DNA of 64,000 nucleotides, taken from NCBI GenBank assembly GCA_963844565.1, contig CAWJON010000002.1, positions 930,001-994,000 of the forward strand, read 5' to 3'. A model generated the notes under the pieces. It had not been told where the DNA came from and did not search any database. It saw only the letters and a list, made by a program, of their open reading frames with translations. The DNA is from JAFEDN01 sp963844565. GTDB lineage: Bacteria > Pseudomonadota > Gammaproteobacteria > Coxiellales > Coxiellaceae. This document shows positions 10,348-18,358 of the stretch, piece by piece (position 1 is the stretch's first letter; each line of letters starts with the position of its first letter). Made by a program: the position numbers and the translations under genes.

Positions 10348-10854
10348 GTGTCAAAAGCCATTAATAAGATTTATTGTCTAGAAAAACTTGTCGAAGAATT
10401 AAAAACCCATCGTCAACTCAAGCGTAAAATTATTTTTGCTCATGGCGTATTTGATCTCTTACATCGTGGTCATGTCACTTTATTGGCTGAAGCGAAACAA
10501 TTAGAAGGTATTTTGGTCGTTGGGGTAGAAAATGATGACAATGTCAAAATACTTAAAGGATTAGATAGGCCCATTCATTCAGCAGAGGCACGGTTATTTG
10601 TTCTTTCACATCTGGAACCGATTGATTATTTATTTTTAATTCCTGCTTATAAAAAAAATGAAGAAATGAATGACTTCTACACCGATATTTATCGAAAGAT
10701 TCAAGCTGATATTTTAGCAACTTGTTTAGAGGCAGGACGTTACGGCGTATTAAAAAAAGCACATGCTGAAGAGGTTGGGATACAGTTTGTGAATATCCAA
10801 TCGCTTTATGACCGTTCCACAACCAAAGTCATTGAACTCCTTAAGAAAAATTAA
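10348..10854 (+). CDS. Adenylyltransferase/cytidylyltransferase family protein (HldE C-terminal-like)
   Basis: The 168-residue protein shows the nucleotidyltransferase fold signature GVFDLLHRGHVTLL, with the HxGH motif as HRGH, and a late STTKVIELL motif like the ISTT box of HldE/RfaE. Family members attach AMP or CMP to a sugar phosphate or alcohol; the substrate here cannot be read from sequence. It starts at GTG, with acaaggat upstream. It lies between greA and the archease gene, with 2 bases to the latter, so it may be co-expressed with the RNA ligase operon. A functional link to RtcB would be speculation. Confidence 0.8.
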   Translation: MSKAINKIYCLEKLVEELKTHRQLKRKIIFAHGVFDLLHRGHVTLLAEAKQLEGILVVGVENDDNVKILKGLDRPIHSAEARLFVLSHLEPIDYLFLIPAYKKNEEMNDFYTDIYRKIQADILATCLEAGRYGVLKKAHAEEVGIQFVNIQSLYDRSTTKVIELLKKN

Positions 10855-10856
10855 AA

Positions 10857-11273
10857 ATGATAACCAATTATTTCGATTATTTTGATCACGATGCAGATAT
10901 CGGGATAATTGGTTATGGAAATACTTTGGAGGAATCTTTTGTTCAAGCAGCCAGGGCAGTATTTGCTTACATGGCAGATTTAACTGCTATCAAATCAAAG
11001 GAGACCATTTCTTTTGAATTTGAAGAAAATGATATCGAATTGGCTCTGGTGTATTGGTTAAATCAATTATTGGGTGAAGCTCGAAAAAACAACATGATTT
11101 TTTCAAATTTTCAATTGCAACGTCAAGGGGATCATTGGATCGGAAAAGCCAGCGGAGAAATTTGGCGAAAGAGTCTAGAACGGGGTACCGAGGTGAAGGG
11201 CGCTACATTGACTATGTTAGCGGTTATCCAGGATGGATCGCAATGGCAGGCACGTTGTATTGTTGACGTTTAG
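10857..11273 (+). CDS. Archease
   Basis: The 138-residue protein opens with YFDHDADIGIIGYG, carries GTEVKGATLTML, and ends in the short CIVDV tail whose aspartate helps bind metal in archeases. Archease speeds RtcB guanylylation and allows multiple turnover. The gene sits 9 bases before rtcB, the classic pairing, and 2 bases after the nucleotidyltransferase gene. Confidence 0.93.
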   Translation: MITNYFDYFDHDADIGIIGYGNTLEESFVQAARAVFAYMADLTAIKSKETISFEFEENDIELALVYWLNQLLGEARKNNMIFSNFQLQRQGDHWIGKASGEIWRKSLERGTEVKGATLTMLAVIQDGSQWQARCIVDV

Positions 11274-11282
11274 GAACAAAAG

Positions 11283-12716
11283 ATGCAATTAGAAAATTTA
11301 AAAAAAATAAATGATTATTACTGGGAATTAAAAACAACCAAAGAAGATAATGCTGCAATGGTTGGTTTTTATGGCAGTGAAAAACTAATCAGAAATCTGG
11401 ATGAAAAAGTTTTAGAACAAATTACCAATGTAGCCAAATTGCCGGGATTAGTTGGCGCGGCATTAACTATGCCTGATGCACATTGGGGATATGGTTTTCC
11501 AATTGGTGGCGTGGCGGCTTTTGATGAACATGAAGGAGGCATTATTTCTGCAGGAGGGGTTGGATTTGATATTTCTTGCGGCATACGTTGCTTATCAACT
11601 AATTTAAATTGGGTCGATATAATGCCAGTCAAACATTTATTAGCGGATTATCTTTATCAAAATATTCCAGCTGGTGTTGGCGGAGAAGGAAAACTTAAAT
11701 TATCCATTTCAAAATTGAATCAAGTTTTAGAGGGAGGGGCAAAATGGGCAGTGAAAAATGGCTATGGAACTCGAGAAGATTTGATATTTATCGAAGAAAA
11801 TGGCCAGATGCAGGGTGCTGTTGCGGAAAATGTATCTGAATTGGCGAAAAAGAGACAACATCAAGAAATGGGTACGCTAGGTTCGGGAAACCATTACTTA
11901 GAAGTGCAAGTGGTGGAACGTATTTTTGATCAGGATGCCGCGAAAGCGTTTGGATTATTCGAAGGAAAGATAATCGTTTCAATTCACTGTGGGTCACGCG
12001 GATTAGGCCATCAAATTGGCACGGATTATTTGCTGAGTTTGGCCAAAGCAGCGCAGCGACTGGGTGTGCATTTACCCGATCGAGAATTAGCCAGCGCCCC
12101 TATTTTATCTCCTGAAGGGCAAAAGTACCTTGGAGCAATGAATGCGGGGATCAATTGTGCCTTAGCGAATCGTCAAATTTTAACGCATTTAACCCGTGAA
12201 TGTTTTGATAGCCTATTTCCAGGTGTATCGATAACGACTTTATATGATGTTTCTCACAATACCTGTAAGCGTGAAACCCACCTTGTAAATAATAAATCGC
12301 GAAATCTTTATGTCCATCGCAAAGGCGCAACCCGTGCTTTTGGGCCAGGTCATCCAGCTTTGCCAGAAATTTATCGCTCAGTAGGGCAACCCGTAGTGAT
12401 TGGTGGCAGTATGGGAACCAGCTCGTATATTTTAGCCGGCAACCCACCTGAATCCAACCATGCTTTTTCCTCGGCAAGCCACGGAGCCGGGCGAGCATTA
12501 AGCCGTCATCAAGCAGTAAAACAATGGAATGGAAGAGAGTTGGTGGATGACTTGAATGAAAAAGGAATTATTATCCGTAGCCGTTCCATGCGTGGCATTG
12601 CAGAAGAAGCTCCAGGAGCTTATAAAGACGTCGATGAAGTGGCGGAATCAACAGAAAAAGCGGGTCTTGCTAGACGGGTGGCGTTACTGAAGCCCAAAAT
12701 TTGTGTAAAGGGTTAA
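11283..12716 (+). CDS. rtcB: RNA-splicing ligase RtcB
   Basis: RtcB joins RNA 2',3'-cyclic phosphate or 3'-phosphate ends to 5'-OH ends using GTP and Mn2+. The 477-residue protein has the metal-binding block GGVGFDISCGIRC, the histidine-rich YDVSHNTCKRETH block, and HRKGATRAFGPGHP, which contains the histidine that becomes guanylylated. Length and motifs are complete. The gene ends an operon with archease and a nucleotidyltransferase. No RtcR activator gene is seen, so the sigma-54 control known in E. coli is not evident. Confidence 0.95.
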   Translation: MQLENLKKINDYYWELKTTKEDNAAMVGFYGSEKLIRNLDEKVLEQITNVAKLPGLVGAALTMPDAHWGYGFPIGGVAAFDEHEGGIISAGGVGFDISCGIRCLSTNLNWVDIMPVKHLLADYLYQNIPAGVGGEGKLKLSISKLNQVLEGGAKWAVKNGYGTREDLIFIEENGQMQGAVAENVSELAKKRQHQEMGTLGSGNHYLEVQVVERIFDQDAAKAFGLFEGKIIVSIHCGSRGLGHQIGTDYLLSLAKAAQRLGVHLPDRELASAPILSPEGQKYLGAMNAGINCALANRQILTHLTRECFDSLFPGVSITTLYDVSHNTCKRETHLVNNKSRNLYVHRKGATRAFGPGHPALPEIYRSVGQPVVIGGSMGTSSYILAGNPPESNHAFSSASHGAGRALSRHQAVKQWNGRELVDDLNEKGIIIRSRSMRGIAEEAPGAYKDVDEVAESTEKAGLARRVALLKPKICVKG

Positions 12717-12945
12717 TTTCGCGCTCTGCCTGAATTTGAAAATGCTTGCCGCAAAAGGCTAAGCCGACTTTTAGAATATGGGTGCGACCACGTTGTTTGG
12801 CTTCTGATAAATAATTTTGTTGAGTTATTTGGGTTAGCGCTTGTTTTGCCTTCTCCAGACAATCTTGAATGATTTCTGCGGAATTTAAACCTCGGTGTGA
12901 GGACAAGACGACATCCGAAAAATCGGATACAATGGCTTTAACCAT
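12670..12945 (-). CDS. Small hypothetical protein with strong ribosome site
   Basis: I do not recognise this 91-residue protein (MVKAIVSDFSDVVLSSHRGL...). The start at 12945 is chosen because caggaggttgatt directly precedes it, one of the best Shine-Dalgarno sequences in the window. The open frame continues upstream to 13089, but that part overlaps a hairpin-rich leader. The opening IVSDFSDVVLSS loosely recalls a HAD-type N-terminus but lacks the DxD pair, so no function is claimed. Its 3' end overlaps the rtcB 3' end by 47 bases on the other strand. It follows the redoxin gene on the same strand. Confidence 0.5.
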   Translation of the reverse strand: MVKAIVSDFSDVVLSSHRGLNSAEIIQDCLEKAKQALTQITQQNYLSEAKQRGRTHILKVGLAFCGKHFQIQAEREINPLHKFWASVTPPV

Positions 12946-13168
12946 AATCAACCTCCTGAGTTGTTTGTGGCCAGTCTCGTCGCGGTGTTGGTTCACTGCG
13001 TCGGGACGACTAACAAAGTCTCCATCTAATAAAACCTTCTCAGGTGCTAGATGGAGACCACCTTGAATAACGAACTCTAACAGAACCATTGGTACAAATC
13101 AAATGGTTTATGTATTTAATCAGCGCTCACGAATTTAAATATGCATACGCATGCTTATAAAGTTTCAT
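12946..13168 (-). promoter_or_regulatory. Hairpin-rich leader upstream of the small minus-strand gene
   Basis: Between the redoxin stop and the small gene lies an 11-bp stem (gtctccatcta at 13018-13028 with tagatggagac at 13048-13058, loop 19). Next to it are GC-richer stretches unlike the surrounding AT-rich spacers. The placement just before a strong ribosome site could suit a cis-regulatory RNA, but I recognise no known riboswitch. The alternative is that it codes the N-terminal extension of the same open frame. Confidence 0.3.
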
Positions 13169-13726
13169 CTATTTATGCCACTTTATATTACAACCGATGC
13201 TCGGTTGTTGATTTTGAGGCGCGGGTTTTCCAGCTAAAAGAGCTTCTAATGCATGACTCAATGCTTCTCCAGTCACCGGTTTACTTTTCCCAGGGCTAGA
13301 ATCATCAAATTGTCCACAATAATAACTTTTTAAATCTGCATCATAAACAAAAAAATCAGGCGTACATTCTGCCCCATAAGCTTTTGCAACGTCTTGGGTT
13401 TCATCAAATAAATAAGGAAAAGGATATTTAAATCTAATAGCAACGTCACGCATTTTGTCCGGCGCGTCTTCAGGATAGTTGGTGATATCATTGGAGTTGA
13501 TGGCGATAAAACTAATTCCTTTGGCTTTAAAAGTCGTAGCTACTTTTACTAATTGTGCTCCAATATGTTGGACAAAAGGACAGTGATTACAAATAAACAT
13601 AATCACAGTCCCCTTTGGAGATTTAAGTTTATCCAATGACAAAACCTTGCCGGAAACTGCATCCGGTAGTTCAAAAGAGGGGGCTTGAGTGCCCAATGGG
13701 TGCATGCGTGACGAAGTAAGGGCCAT
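13169..13726 (-). CDS. Thioredoxin-like redoxin (AhpC/TSA-type)
   Basis: The 185-residue protein has a redoxin N-terminus (LGTQAPSFELPDAVSGK) and the motif FICNHCPFVQHI, a CxxC-type active site as CNHC with the following proline. This subgroup of thioredoxin-like proteins is cytoplasmic (no signal peptide is seen) and is thought to reduce disulfides or peroxides; the true substrate is unknown. A good ribosome site (aggagatta) precedes the ATG. It is divergent from the chagasin-like gene, with a palindromic repeat between them. Confidence 0.85.
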   Translation of the reverse strand: MALTSSRMHPLGTQAPSFELPDAVSGKVLSLDKLKSPKGTVIMFICNHCPFVQHIGAQLVKVATTFKAKGISFIAINSNDITNYPEDAPDKMRDVAIRFKYPFPYLFDETQDVAKAYGAECTPDFFVYDADLKSYYCGQFDDSSPGKSKPVTGEALSHALEALLAGKPAPQNQQPSIGCNIKWHK

Positions 13727-13748
13727 AAATTAATCTCCTGTAAACTGC

Positions 13749-13889
13749 GGGCGTAAGCCCGTAACCTTACGCAATGGGGTTTCAAAAGGGGAGAATGCGA
13801 ATTCTCCCCTTTTGTCGCCCGCGCGAACTTTGTTCGCGCGGAGCGAAATCAAATAGAGAAAATACCCCGTGCGTCAGCTCGGGGTATTT
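13749..13889 (+). repeat. Dispersed palindromic repeat, copy 1 (about 141 bp)
   Basis: This GC-rich block contains four hairpins: gggcgtaagccc, aaaggggagaat/attctccccttt, cgcgcgaactttgttcgcgcg, and taccccg/cggggta. A second copy with the same order and most of the same bases lies at 56079-56220. A shorter relative of the central hairpin lies near 62124-62162. It occupies the divergent spacer between the redoxin and chagasin-like genes. It codes for nothing obvious and resembles REP/BIME-like or small non-autonomous elements. Confidence 0.8.
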
Positions 13890-13952
13890 ATCTCCGGTAT
13901 TTTCTAAATTTAAAATATATCATCTATTTAAGAGATTTAGTATAATTCGCAA

Positions 13953-14345
13953 ATGAAATATGTAACCCTATATTCATTGTTTTTATTATGCATAATAGTG
14001 ACGAAATTTGCCTGGGCTAAAAATTATACTGATTTTAGCCATCCAATTATTGTTAAATCTGATGATCCTTCGGTTTTTATTGAGTTACCGGCTAATCCAA
14101 GTACAGGTTATCAATGGGTTCTTTCTCATTATGATCATCATTTATTGAAATTGGTTGGACAAGAACGCCAGTCTCGGGGTTCTAACGTTGTTGGGAAGCC
14201 TGAGGTTAGTATTTTTGAGTTTACGATGAAAAAAAATGCATTTGCAGCTCCTCAACAAACGCAAATTAATTTAGAATACCTGAGACCTTGGGAATCTACT
14301 CCCGCCAAAGAACTAACTGTAAAAATTATAACCGAAAAGGAATGA
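13953..14345 (+). CDS. Chagasin-type (I42) cysteine protease inhibitor, secreted
   Basis: The 130-residue protein starts with a signal peptide (hydrophobic core LYSLFLLCIIVTKFAWA) and carries the two inhibitor loops of the I42 family: NPSTGYQW and, near the end, the RPWE motif. Chagasin-like inhibitors block papain-family (C1) cysteine proteases; in an intracellular bacterium host cathepsins are plausible targets, which is inference. The gene leads a tight run with the SDR, rhodanese and deformylase genes (spacings of 4, 8 and 10 bases). Confidence 0.88.
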   Translation: MKYVTLYSLFLLCIIVTKFAWAKNYTDFSHPIIVKSDDPSVFIELPANPSTGYQWVLSHYDHHLLKLVGQERQSRGSNVVGKPEVSIFEFTMKKNAFAAPQQTQINLEYLRPWESTPAKELTVKIITEKE

Positions 14346-14349
14346 TTGA

Positions 14350-15123
14350 ATGCGTTGCACAAACAAAATAGTCATGATAACGGGGGCTTCAAGTGGAATT
14401 GGGAGAGCATCGGCTGAACAGTTTGCACGCGAAGGGGCGCATCTAATTTTGTGTGCGAGGCGAGAGGACAAACTCAAAGAATTAGCTGATAACTTGTCAC
14501 AACAATTTGCCGTTAAAACTTTACCTTTTCCTGTCGATGTTTCTGAAATGGATAAAATTGAGAAACAAATACAAAAATTATCTTCATTTTGGAAAAATGT
14601 AGATATTTTAGTAAATAACGCAGGAATGGCTCTTGGTTACGATCAGATGTTTAACGGTAAAATGGAAGATTGGGAACAGGTTATTAATGTCAATATAAAA
14701 GGAGTTTTGGCAATGATTCGCTTAATCGTCCCGCAGATGATTGAGCGTCAGACGGGTCATATTATCAACTTAGGCTCTATTTCCTCCCGATATGTTTATG
14801 GGGGCGGGGGCGTGTATTGTGCTACTAAATATGCGGTTCGGGCCATGACTGAATCGTTGAAAATGGAAGTTCATGGAACGCCTATTCGGGTATCGTTAAT
14901 TAATCCAGGTATGGTAAAAACTGAATTTTTTGACGTGCGCTTTGGAGGGGATCCAAAAAAAGTTGAAGAGATGTTTGCTAATTTTACCCCTTTAAATCCT
15001 GAAGATGTGGCTGACGCTATTGTCTACTGTGTAACTCGACCTCTACATGTCGATGTTACCGAATTAACTTTGGTGCCAACTTATCAAACCCCTGGATTGG
15101 GAACTTATCGAAAGAAAGATTAG
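14350..15123 (+). CDS. SDR-family NAD(P)-dependent oxidoreductase (YdfG-like)
   Basis: The 257-residue protein has the SDR cofactor motif TGASSGIGRA, the NNAG motif, the catalytic serine region LGSISS, and the catalytic YxxxK as YCATK. The arginine-rich strand end (LCARRED) suggests preference for NADP. It resembles YdfG-type dehydrogenases acting on 3-hydroxy acids or serine, but the substrate cannot be read. It lies 4 bases after the protease inhibitor gene. Confidence 0.9.
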   Translation: MRCTNKIVMITGASSGIGRASAEQFAREGAHLILCARREDKLKELADNLSQQFAVKTLPFPVDVSEMDKIEKQIQKLSSFWKNVDILVNNAGMALGYDQMFNGKMEDWEQVINVNIKGVLAMIRLIVPQMIERQTGHIINLGSISSRYVYGGGGVYCATKYAVRAMTESLKMEVHGTPIRVSLINPGMVKTEFFDVRFGGDPKKVEEMFANFTPLNPEDVADAIVYCVTRPLHVDVTELTLVPTYQTPGLGTYRKKD

Positions 15124-15131
15124 AGCTGGTT

Positions 15132-15860
15132 ATGCAAAATACAGAAAACAACTCAATTTTAAACGTTGCAGGATATAAATTTGTTTCCCTCAACACCAAT
15201 CAATTGTTGCAACTCAGAACAGAGTTTAAAACAAAAACCCTAGCGCTTAATCTTAAAGGCACTATTTTGTTGAGTATTGAAGGAATCAACTTATCATTGT
15301 CTGGTTTTGTCGGTGATATCGAAAATTTTTTAAACTTTTTAAGCACATTTCATTCATTTAAAGCGATGACCTTTCAAAGATCATGGTCTCTTACACAGCC
15401 TTTTCAACGTATGTTAGTGCGAATTAAAAAAGAGATCATCACCATGGGCAAAGCTGATATTTCTCCGGAAAAAACGCCAGTCCCTTATCTTGAGCCCTTA
15501 ATTTTCCACCAATGGCTTGAAGAAAAAAAGGACATGGTTGTTTTGGATACGCGTAATCGCTATGAAGTAGAAGTGGGAACTTTTAACAATGCTATTGATT
15601 TGAATCTTGATCATTTTAGTCATTTTCCGCAAGCGGTTCAACAGTTGCCTGAAGGAACAAAAGACAAAACCGTTGTTACTTTTTGTACAGGCGGAATACG
15701 TTGTGAGAAAGCGGCCTTGTGGTTAATTCAATTGGGATTTAAAGAAGTTTATCAACTGCAGGGCGGTATAATTAATTATTTTAATCAATGCGGAAATAAT
15801 TATTTTCAAGGCACATGTTTTGTTTTTGATGACAGAAGTGCAATCGAATCTGAAAAATAG
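15132..15860 (+). CDS. trhO: tRNA uridine(34) hydroxylase TrhO-like rhodanese (short form)
   Basis: The 242-residue protein has the N-terminal ferredoxin-like domain of the YceA/TrhO family (TILLSIEGINLSLSG) and a rhodanese domain with the active-site loop FCTGGIRCEKA. TrhO performs prephenate-independent hydroxylation of U34 in tRNA. The protein is shorter than the roughly 350-residue E. coli form, lacking most of the C-terminal region, as some gammaproteobacterial versions do. It ends 10 bases before the deformylase start. Confidence 0.8.
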   Translation: MQNTENNSILNVAGYKFVSLNTNQLLQLRTEFKTKTLALNLKGTILLSIEGINLSLSGFVGDIENFLNFLSTFHSFKAMTFQRSWSLTQPFQRMLVRIKKEIITMGKADISPEKTPVPYLEPLIFHQWLEEKKDMVVLDTRNRYEVEVGTFNNAIDLNLDHFSHFPQAVQQLPEGTKDKTVVTFCTGGIRCEKAALWLIQLGFKEVYQLQGGIINYFNQCGNNYFQGTCFVFDDRSAIESEK

Positions 15861-15870
15861 GAGTTATAGA

Positions 15871-16395
15871 ATGAGCGTCGTTAAAATTTTACAATATCCT
15901 GACCCAAGATTAAAACGAATTTCCAAATGGGTTGATAAAATTGATGATGAAGTTTTAAAAGTTGTTGAAGACATGTTTGAAACGCATTATGCTGCCAGAA
16001 ATTGTGCAGCCTTGGCTGCTACTCAATTGGATTTTGCAGAAGCTTTTCGCATAACCGTGATCGATTTTTCTGATGGGAAAAATCAGCCTTTATGTTTAAT
16101 TAACCCTGAAATTTTTTATCGTGAGGGGGAACAGATTGTTCCTGAAGGATGCATGTCTGTAGGTGGAGATATAGAAGATCGAGTTTTTGATTACATAAAA
16201 AGGGCAATGAAAATCAAGGTGCGCGCTCTTAACCCCAAGGGTGAGCAGATAGAAATTGAAGCCGAGGGCTTTATGGCCCAATGCATCCAACATGAGGTTG
16301 ACCATTTGGATGGACATTTATATTTTGAGAGATTATCCCCTTTAAAAAAAGAAAGGCTAATTAAACGTCTAGCAAAACAGCTAAAAAAACCATAA
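15871..16395 (+). CDS. def: Peptide deformylase
   Basis: Deformylase removes the N-formyl group from new proteins. The start at 15871 is chosen for the preceding taggagtt site. Motif 2 (EGCMS) and motif 3 (QHEVDHLDG) supply the Cys and two His that bind metal, and the catalytic Glu. Motif 1, normally GxGLAAxQ, reads CAALAATQ: both glycines are replaced. The metal site is intact, so the enzyme may be active with an altered substrate pocket. This is possibly a second, specialised deformylase; the usual def-fmt pairing is absent. Confidence 0.88.
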   Translation: MSVVKILQYPDPRLKRISKWVDKIDDEVLKVVEDMFETHYAARNCAALAATQLDFAEAFRITVIDFSDGKNQPLCLINPEIFYREGEQIVPEGCMSVGGDIEDRVFDYIKRAMKIKVRALNPKGEQIEIEAEGFMAQCIQHEVDHLDGHLYFERLSPLKKERLIKRLAKQLKKP

Positions 16396-16519
16396 AACTG
16401 TAGGCAAAATATTGCAAAATATAATGGGCCAAGGGTTCTTTCCAAGCCTCATTTAGCAAGCTCATAATCGTTTCGTCATTTTCGAATCATCCATCCGAAC
16501 ATCAGAATTTGCTTATTTC

Positions 16520-16554
16520 TTGACAGAGTGACTTGGACTAGACTAGACTTAGTC
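16520..16554 (+). promoter_or_regulatory. Promoter with overlapping repeat operator of the Phd/PIN pair
   Basis: A perfect -35 box TTGACA at 16520-16525 is followed after 18 bases by TAGACT (16544-16549). The -10 region lies in the iterated sequence gactagactagacttagtc, a direct repeat with an imperfect palindrome. Autoregulation by the antitoxin at such a site is usual for these modules; here it is inferred. Confidence 0.5.
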
Positions 16555-16579
16555 ATATACCCTATTTTTTGGAGAATTT

Positions 16580-16816
16580 ATGTATGCAATTAATATTCAT
16601 GAGGCAAAAACTCGATTTTCTCAGTTGGTAGATGCTGCCTCGAAGGGTGAAGAAATTATCATCGCTAAGGCTGGAAAACCTACAGCTCGGTTGGTCCCAT
16701 TTGTCAGTAAAAAAATAAGAAGATTTGGTGTCTTGAAAGGAAAAATCAAAATAAGCCCAGATTTCGATGCTCCATTACCTGAAGAGGTACTCAAAGAATT
16801 TGAGGGACGTGAATGA
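16580..16816 (+). CDS. Phd/YefM-type antitoxin
   Basis: The 78-residue protein begins YAINIHEAKTRFSQLVDAAS and continues GEEIIIAKAGKPTARLVP, the standard Phd/YefM N-terminal DNA-binding domain. The acidic C-terminal tail would wrap the toxin. A ggag site precedes the start, and the stop overlaps the PIN toxin start by 4 bases (ATGA). It probably represses its own promoter. Confidence 0.92.
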   Translation: MYAINIHEAKTRFSQLVDAASKGEEIIIAKAGKPTARLVPFVSKKIRRFGVLKGKIKISPDFDAPLPEEVLKEFEGRE

Positions 16817-17196
16817 GAATTCTATTGGATACCCATATTTTTCTTTGGTGGCTTAAGGGAGAATCTAGGCTTGTAAAGACGACAAAAGATCTTATTTTAA
16901 GCGCTACTGAAGTTTATATCAGCAGCGCCTCAATATGGGAATCTTGTATAAAAGCCAAATTGGGAAAATTAAGTTTAAATGTTGATTCTTTAGTAAATTC
17001 CATTGAAGAAAGCGGTTTTTTAGAATTACCCATTACAGCAAGGCATGCTGCAACCGTTTATACACTTCCCAATGTTCATCGAGATCCATTTGATAGAATT
17101 CTGATAGCTCAAGCTATCAGTGAACCTCTACAGTTACTGACATTTGATAAAGTTTTAGCGGAATACACTGATTTGGTAAACGTAATAATTAACTAA
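16813..17196 (+). CDS. PIN-domain toxin (VapC-like)
   Basis: The 127-residue protein starts RILLDTHIFLWWL, giving the first PIN aspartate, has the glutamate in SIWE, and the late acidic pair in HRDPFDRILIAQA. PIN toxins are Mg2+-dependent RNases that usually cut tRNA or rRNA. The HIFLWW and DPFDR forms are typical of the Phd-linked PIN subgroup. All catalytic acids are present, so the module is probably functional. Confidence 0.92.
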   Translation: MRILLDTHIFLWWLKGESRLVKTTKDLILSATEVYISSASIWESCIKAKLGKLSLNVDSLVNSIEESGFLELPITARHAATVYTLPNVHRDPFDRILIAQAISEPLQLLTFDKVLAEYTDLVNVIIN

Positions 17197-17344
17197 TACG
17201 GAACTTCTTCAAGCCTACTTACTTTCTGTTCTTCCTGAGCCGAATTTTTAAGTAATGAATCCACTTTGAATTATTAGGTCAAGCATCCTTACTTAAAAAG
17301 AAATTTAAATTTTGAGCGAGTTGACATAATGATTTAAGTCGCAT

Positions 17345-18307
17345 ATGATTTTTTTAATGTCTATCGTAGGAGCAAAAATTTCAATCATCGGTGCAGGGTT
17401 CGTGGGTTCTACCACAGCGTTTACCTTGGCGATGGCTAATTTGTGCGCTGAAATTGTTATAGTCAGCCGAAACCGAAAGAAGGCGCGGGCTGAAGCATTA
17501 GATATTGCTCACGGAACTTGCTCTGAAACTCCGGTCAAAGTAATCGATGGAGATTATGCTGATACAAAAAACTCTGACATCGTCATTTTTACCGCGGGAA
17601 TTGGACCAAAAGTGGGGCAAACTCGTCTGGACTTATTGCACAACAATGTTGAGATTTTAAAAGACATCATTCCTTCTATTATAGAATATAGTCCTAATTG
17701 TATTTTATTAATGGTTTCCAATCCGGTCGATATCCTCACTTATGTCGCTTACAAATTGTCTGGTTTAAGCAAAGAACGGGTTATTGGTTCAGGAACCATC
17801 ATCGATACCGCACGTTTGAGATTGTTATTGCGTAGACGATATGAACTGTCACTGAGCTATATTCATACGATGGTGCTTGGCGAACATGGAGATTCGCAGG
17901 TGGTCGCTTGGAGCCAAACTACCGTAGCTGGAACTCACATTGAAGATTATTTCAAGTTGAAAGGGTTAACCATTACAGATAACGATAAAAAAATTATTGC
18001 TGATCAAGTGTGCAAACTGGGGATTGAAGAAATTGTTTCTGGGAAAGGGTATACCAATTTTGGAATTGCAGCTTGTGTAAAAAGAATTGTTAAATCTATT
18101 TTAATGGATGAGAATGCCGTATTGCCAATAACCGTATTGGCCACTGGAGAATACGGATTAAATGATGTCTGTTTAGCATTGCCTAGTATTGTCAGCGGTT
18201 CTGGTGTGGCTGATATATTAACCGTTCCTCTTTATCCGCAGGAATTGTCTAAATTACAACAATCGGCAGACGCATTGGCCGGTATCATCAAACAACTCAG
18301 CGTTTAG
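17345..18307 (+). CDS. L-lactate/malate dehydrogenase family 2-hydroxyacid dehydrogenase
   Basis: The 320-residue protein has the NAD site IIGAGFVGSTTA, the loop arginine in GQTRLDLL, SNPVDILTY, and the catalytic histidine in LGEHGDS. Overall it looks like L-lactate dehydrogenase (GSGTIIDTARLR). The specificity position, normally Gln in lactate and Arg in malate enzymes (ANQKPGETR or VARKPGMTR), is Pro here (IGPKVGQTR). The substrate is therefore uncertain. An alternative start is the ATG at 17357; neither has a clear ribosome site. Confidence 0.85.
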   Translation: MIFLMSIVGAKISIIGAGFVGSTTAFTLAMANLCAEIVIVSRNRKKARAEALDIAHGTCSETPVKVIDGDYADTKNSDIVIFTAGIGPKVGQTRLDLLHNNVEILKDIIPSIIEYSPNCILLMVSNPVDILTYVAYKLSGLSKERVIGSGTIIDTARLRLLLRRRYELSLSYIHTMVLGEHGDSQVVAWSQTTVAGTHIEDYFKLKGLTITDNDKKIIADQVCKLGIEEIVSGKGYTNFGIAACVKRIVKSILMDENAVLPITVLATGEYGLNDVCLALPSIVSGSGVADILTVPLYPQELSKLQQSADALAGIIKQLSV

Positions 18308-18358
18308 TTGGTAATATTCCTGTTAAGCCATGCCCATGTTTTTACTTTATAAACAAAG

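Noticed and set aside
12151..12498. Minus-strand open frame of 115 codons inside rtcB
   Set aside because: Shadow of the well-conserved rtcB gene.
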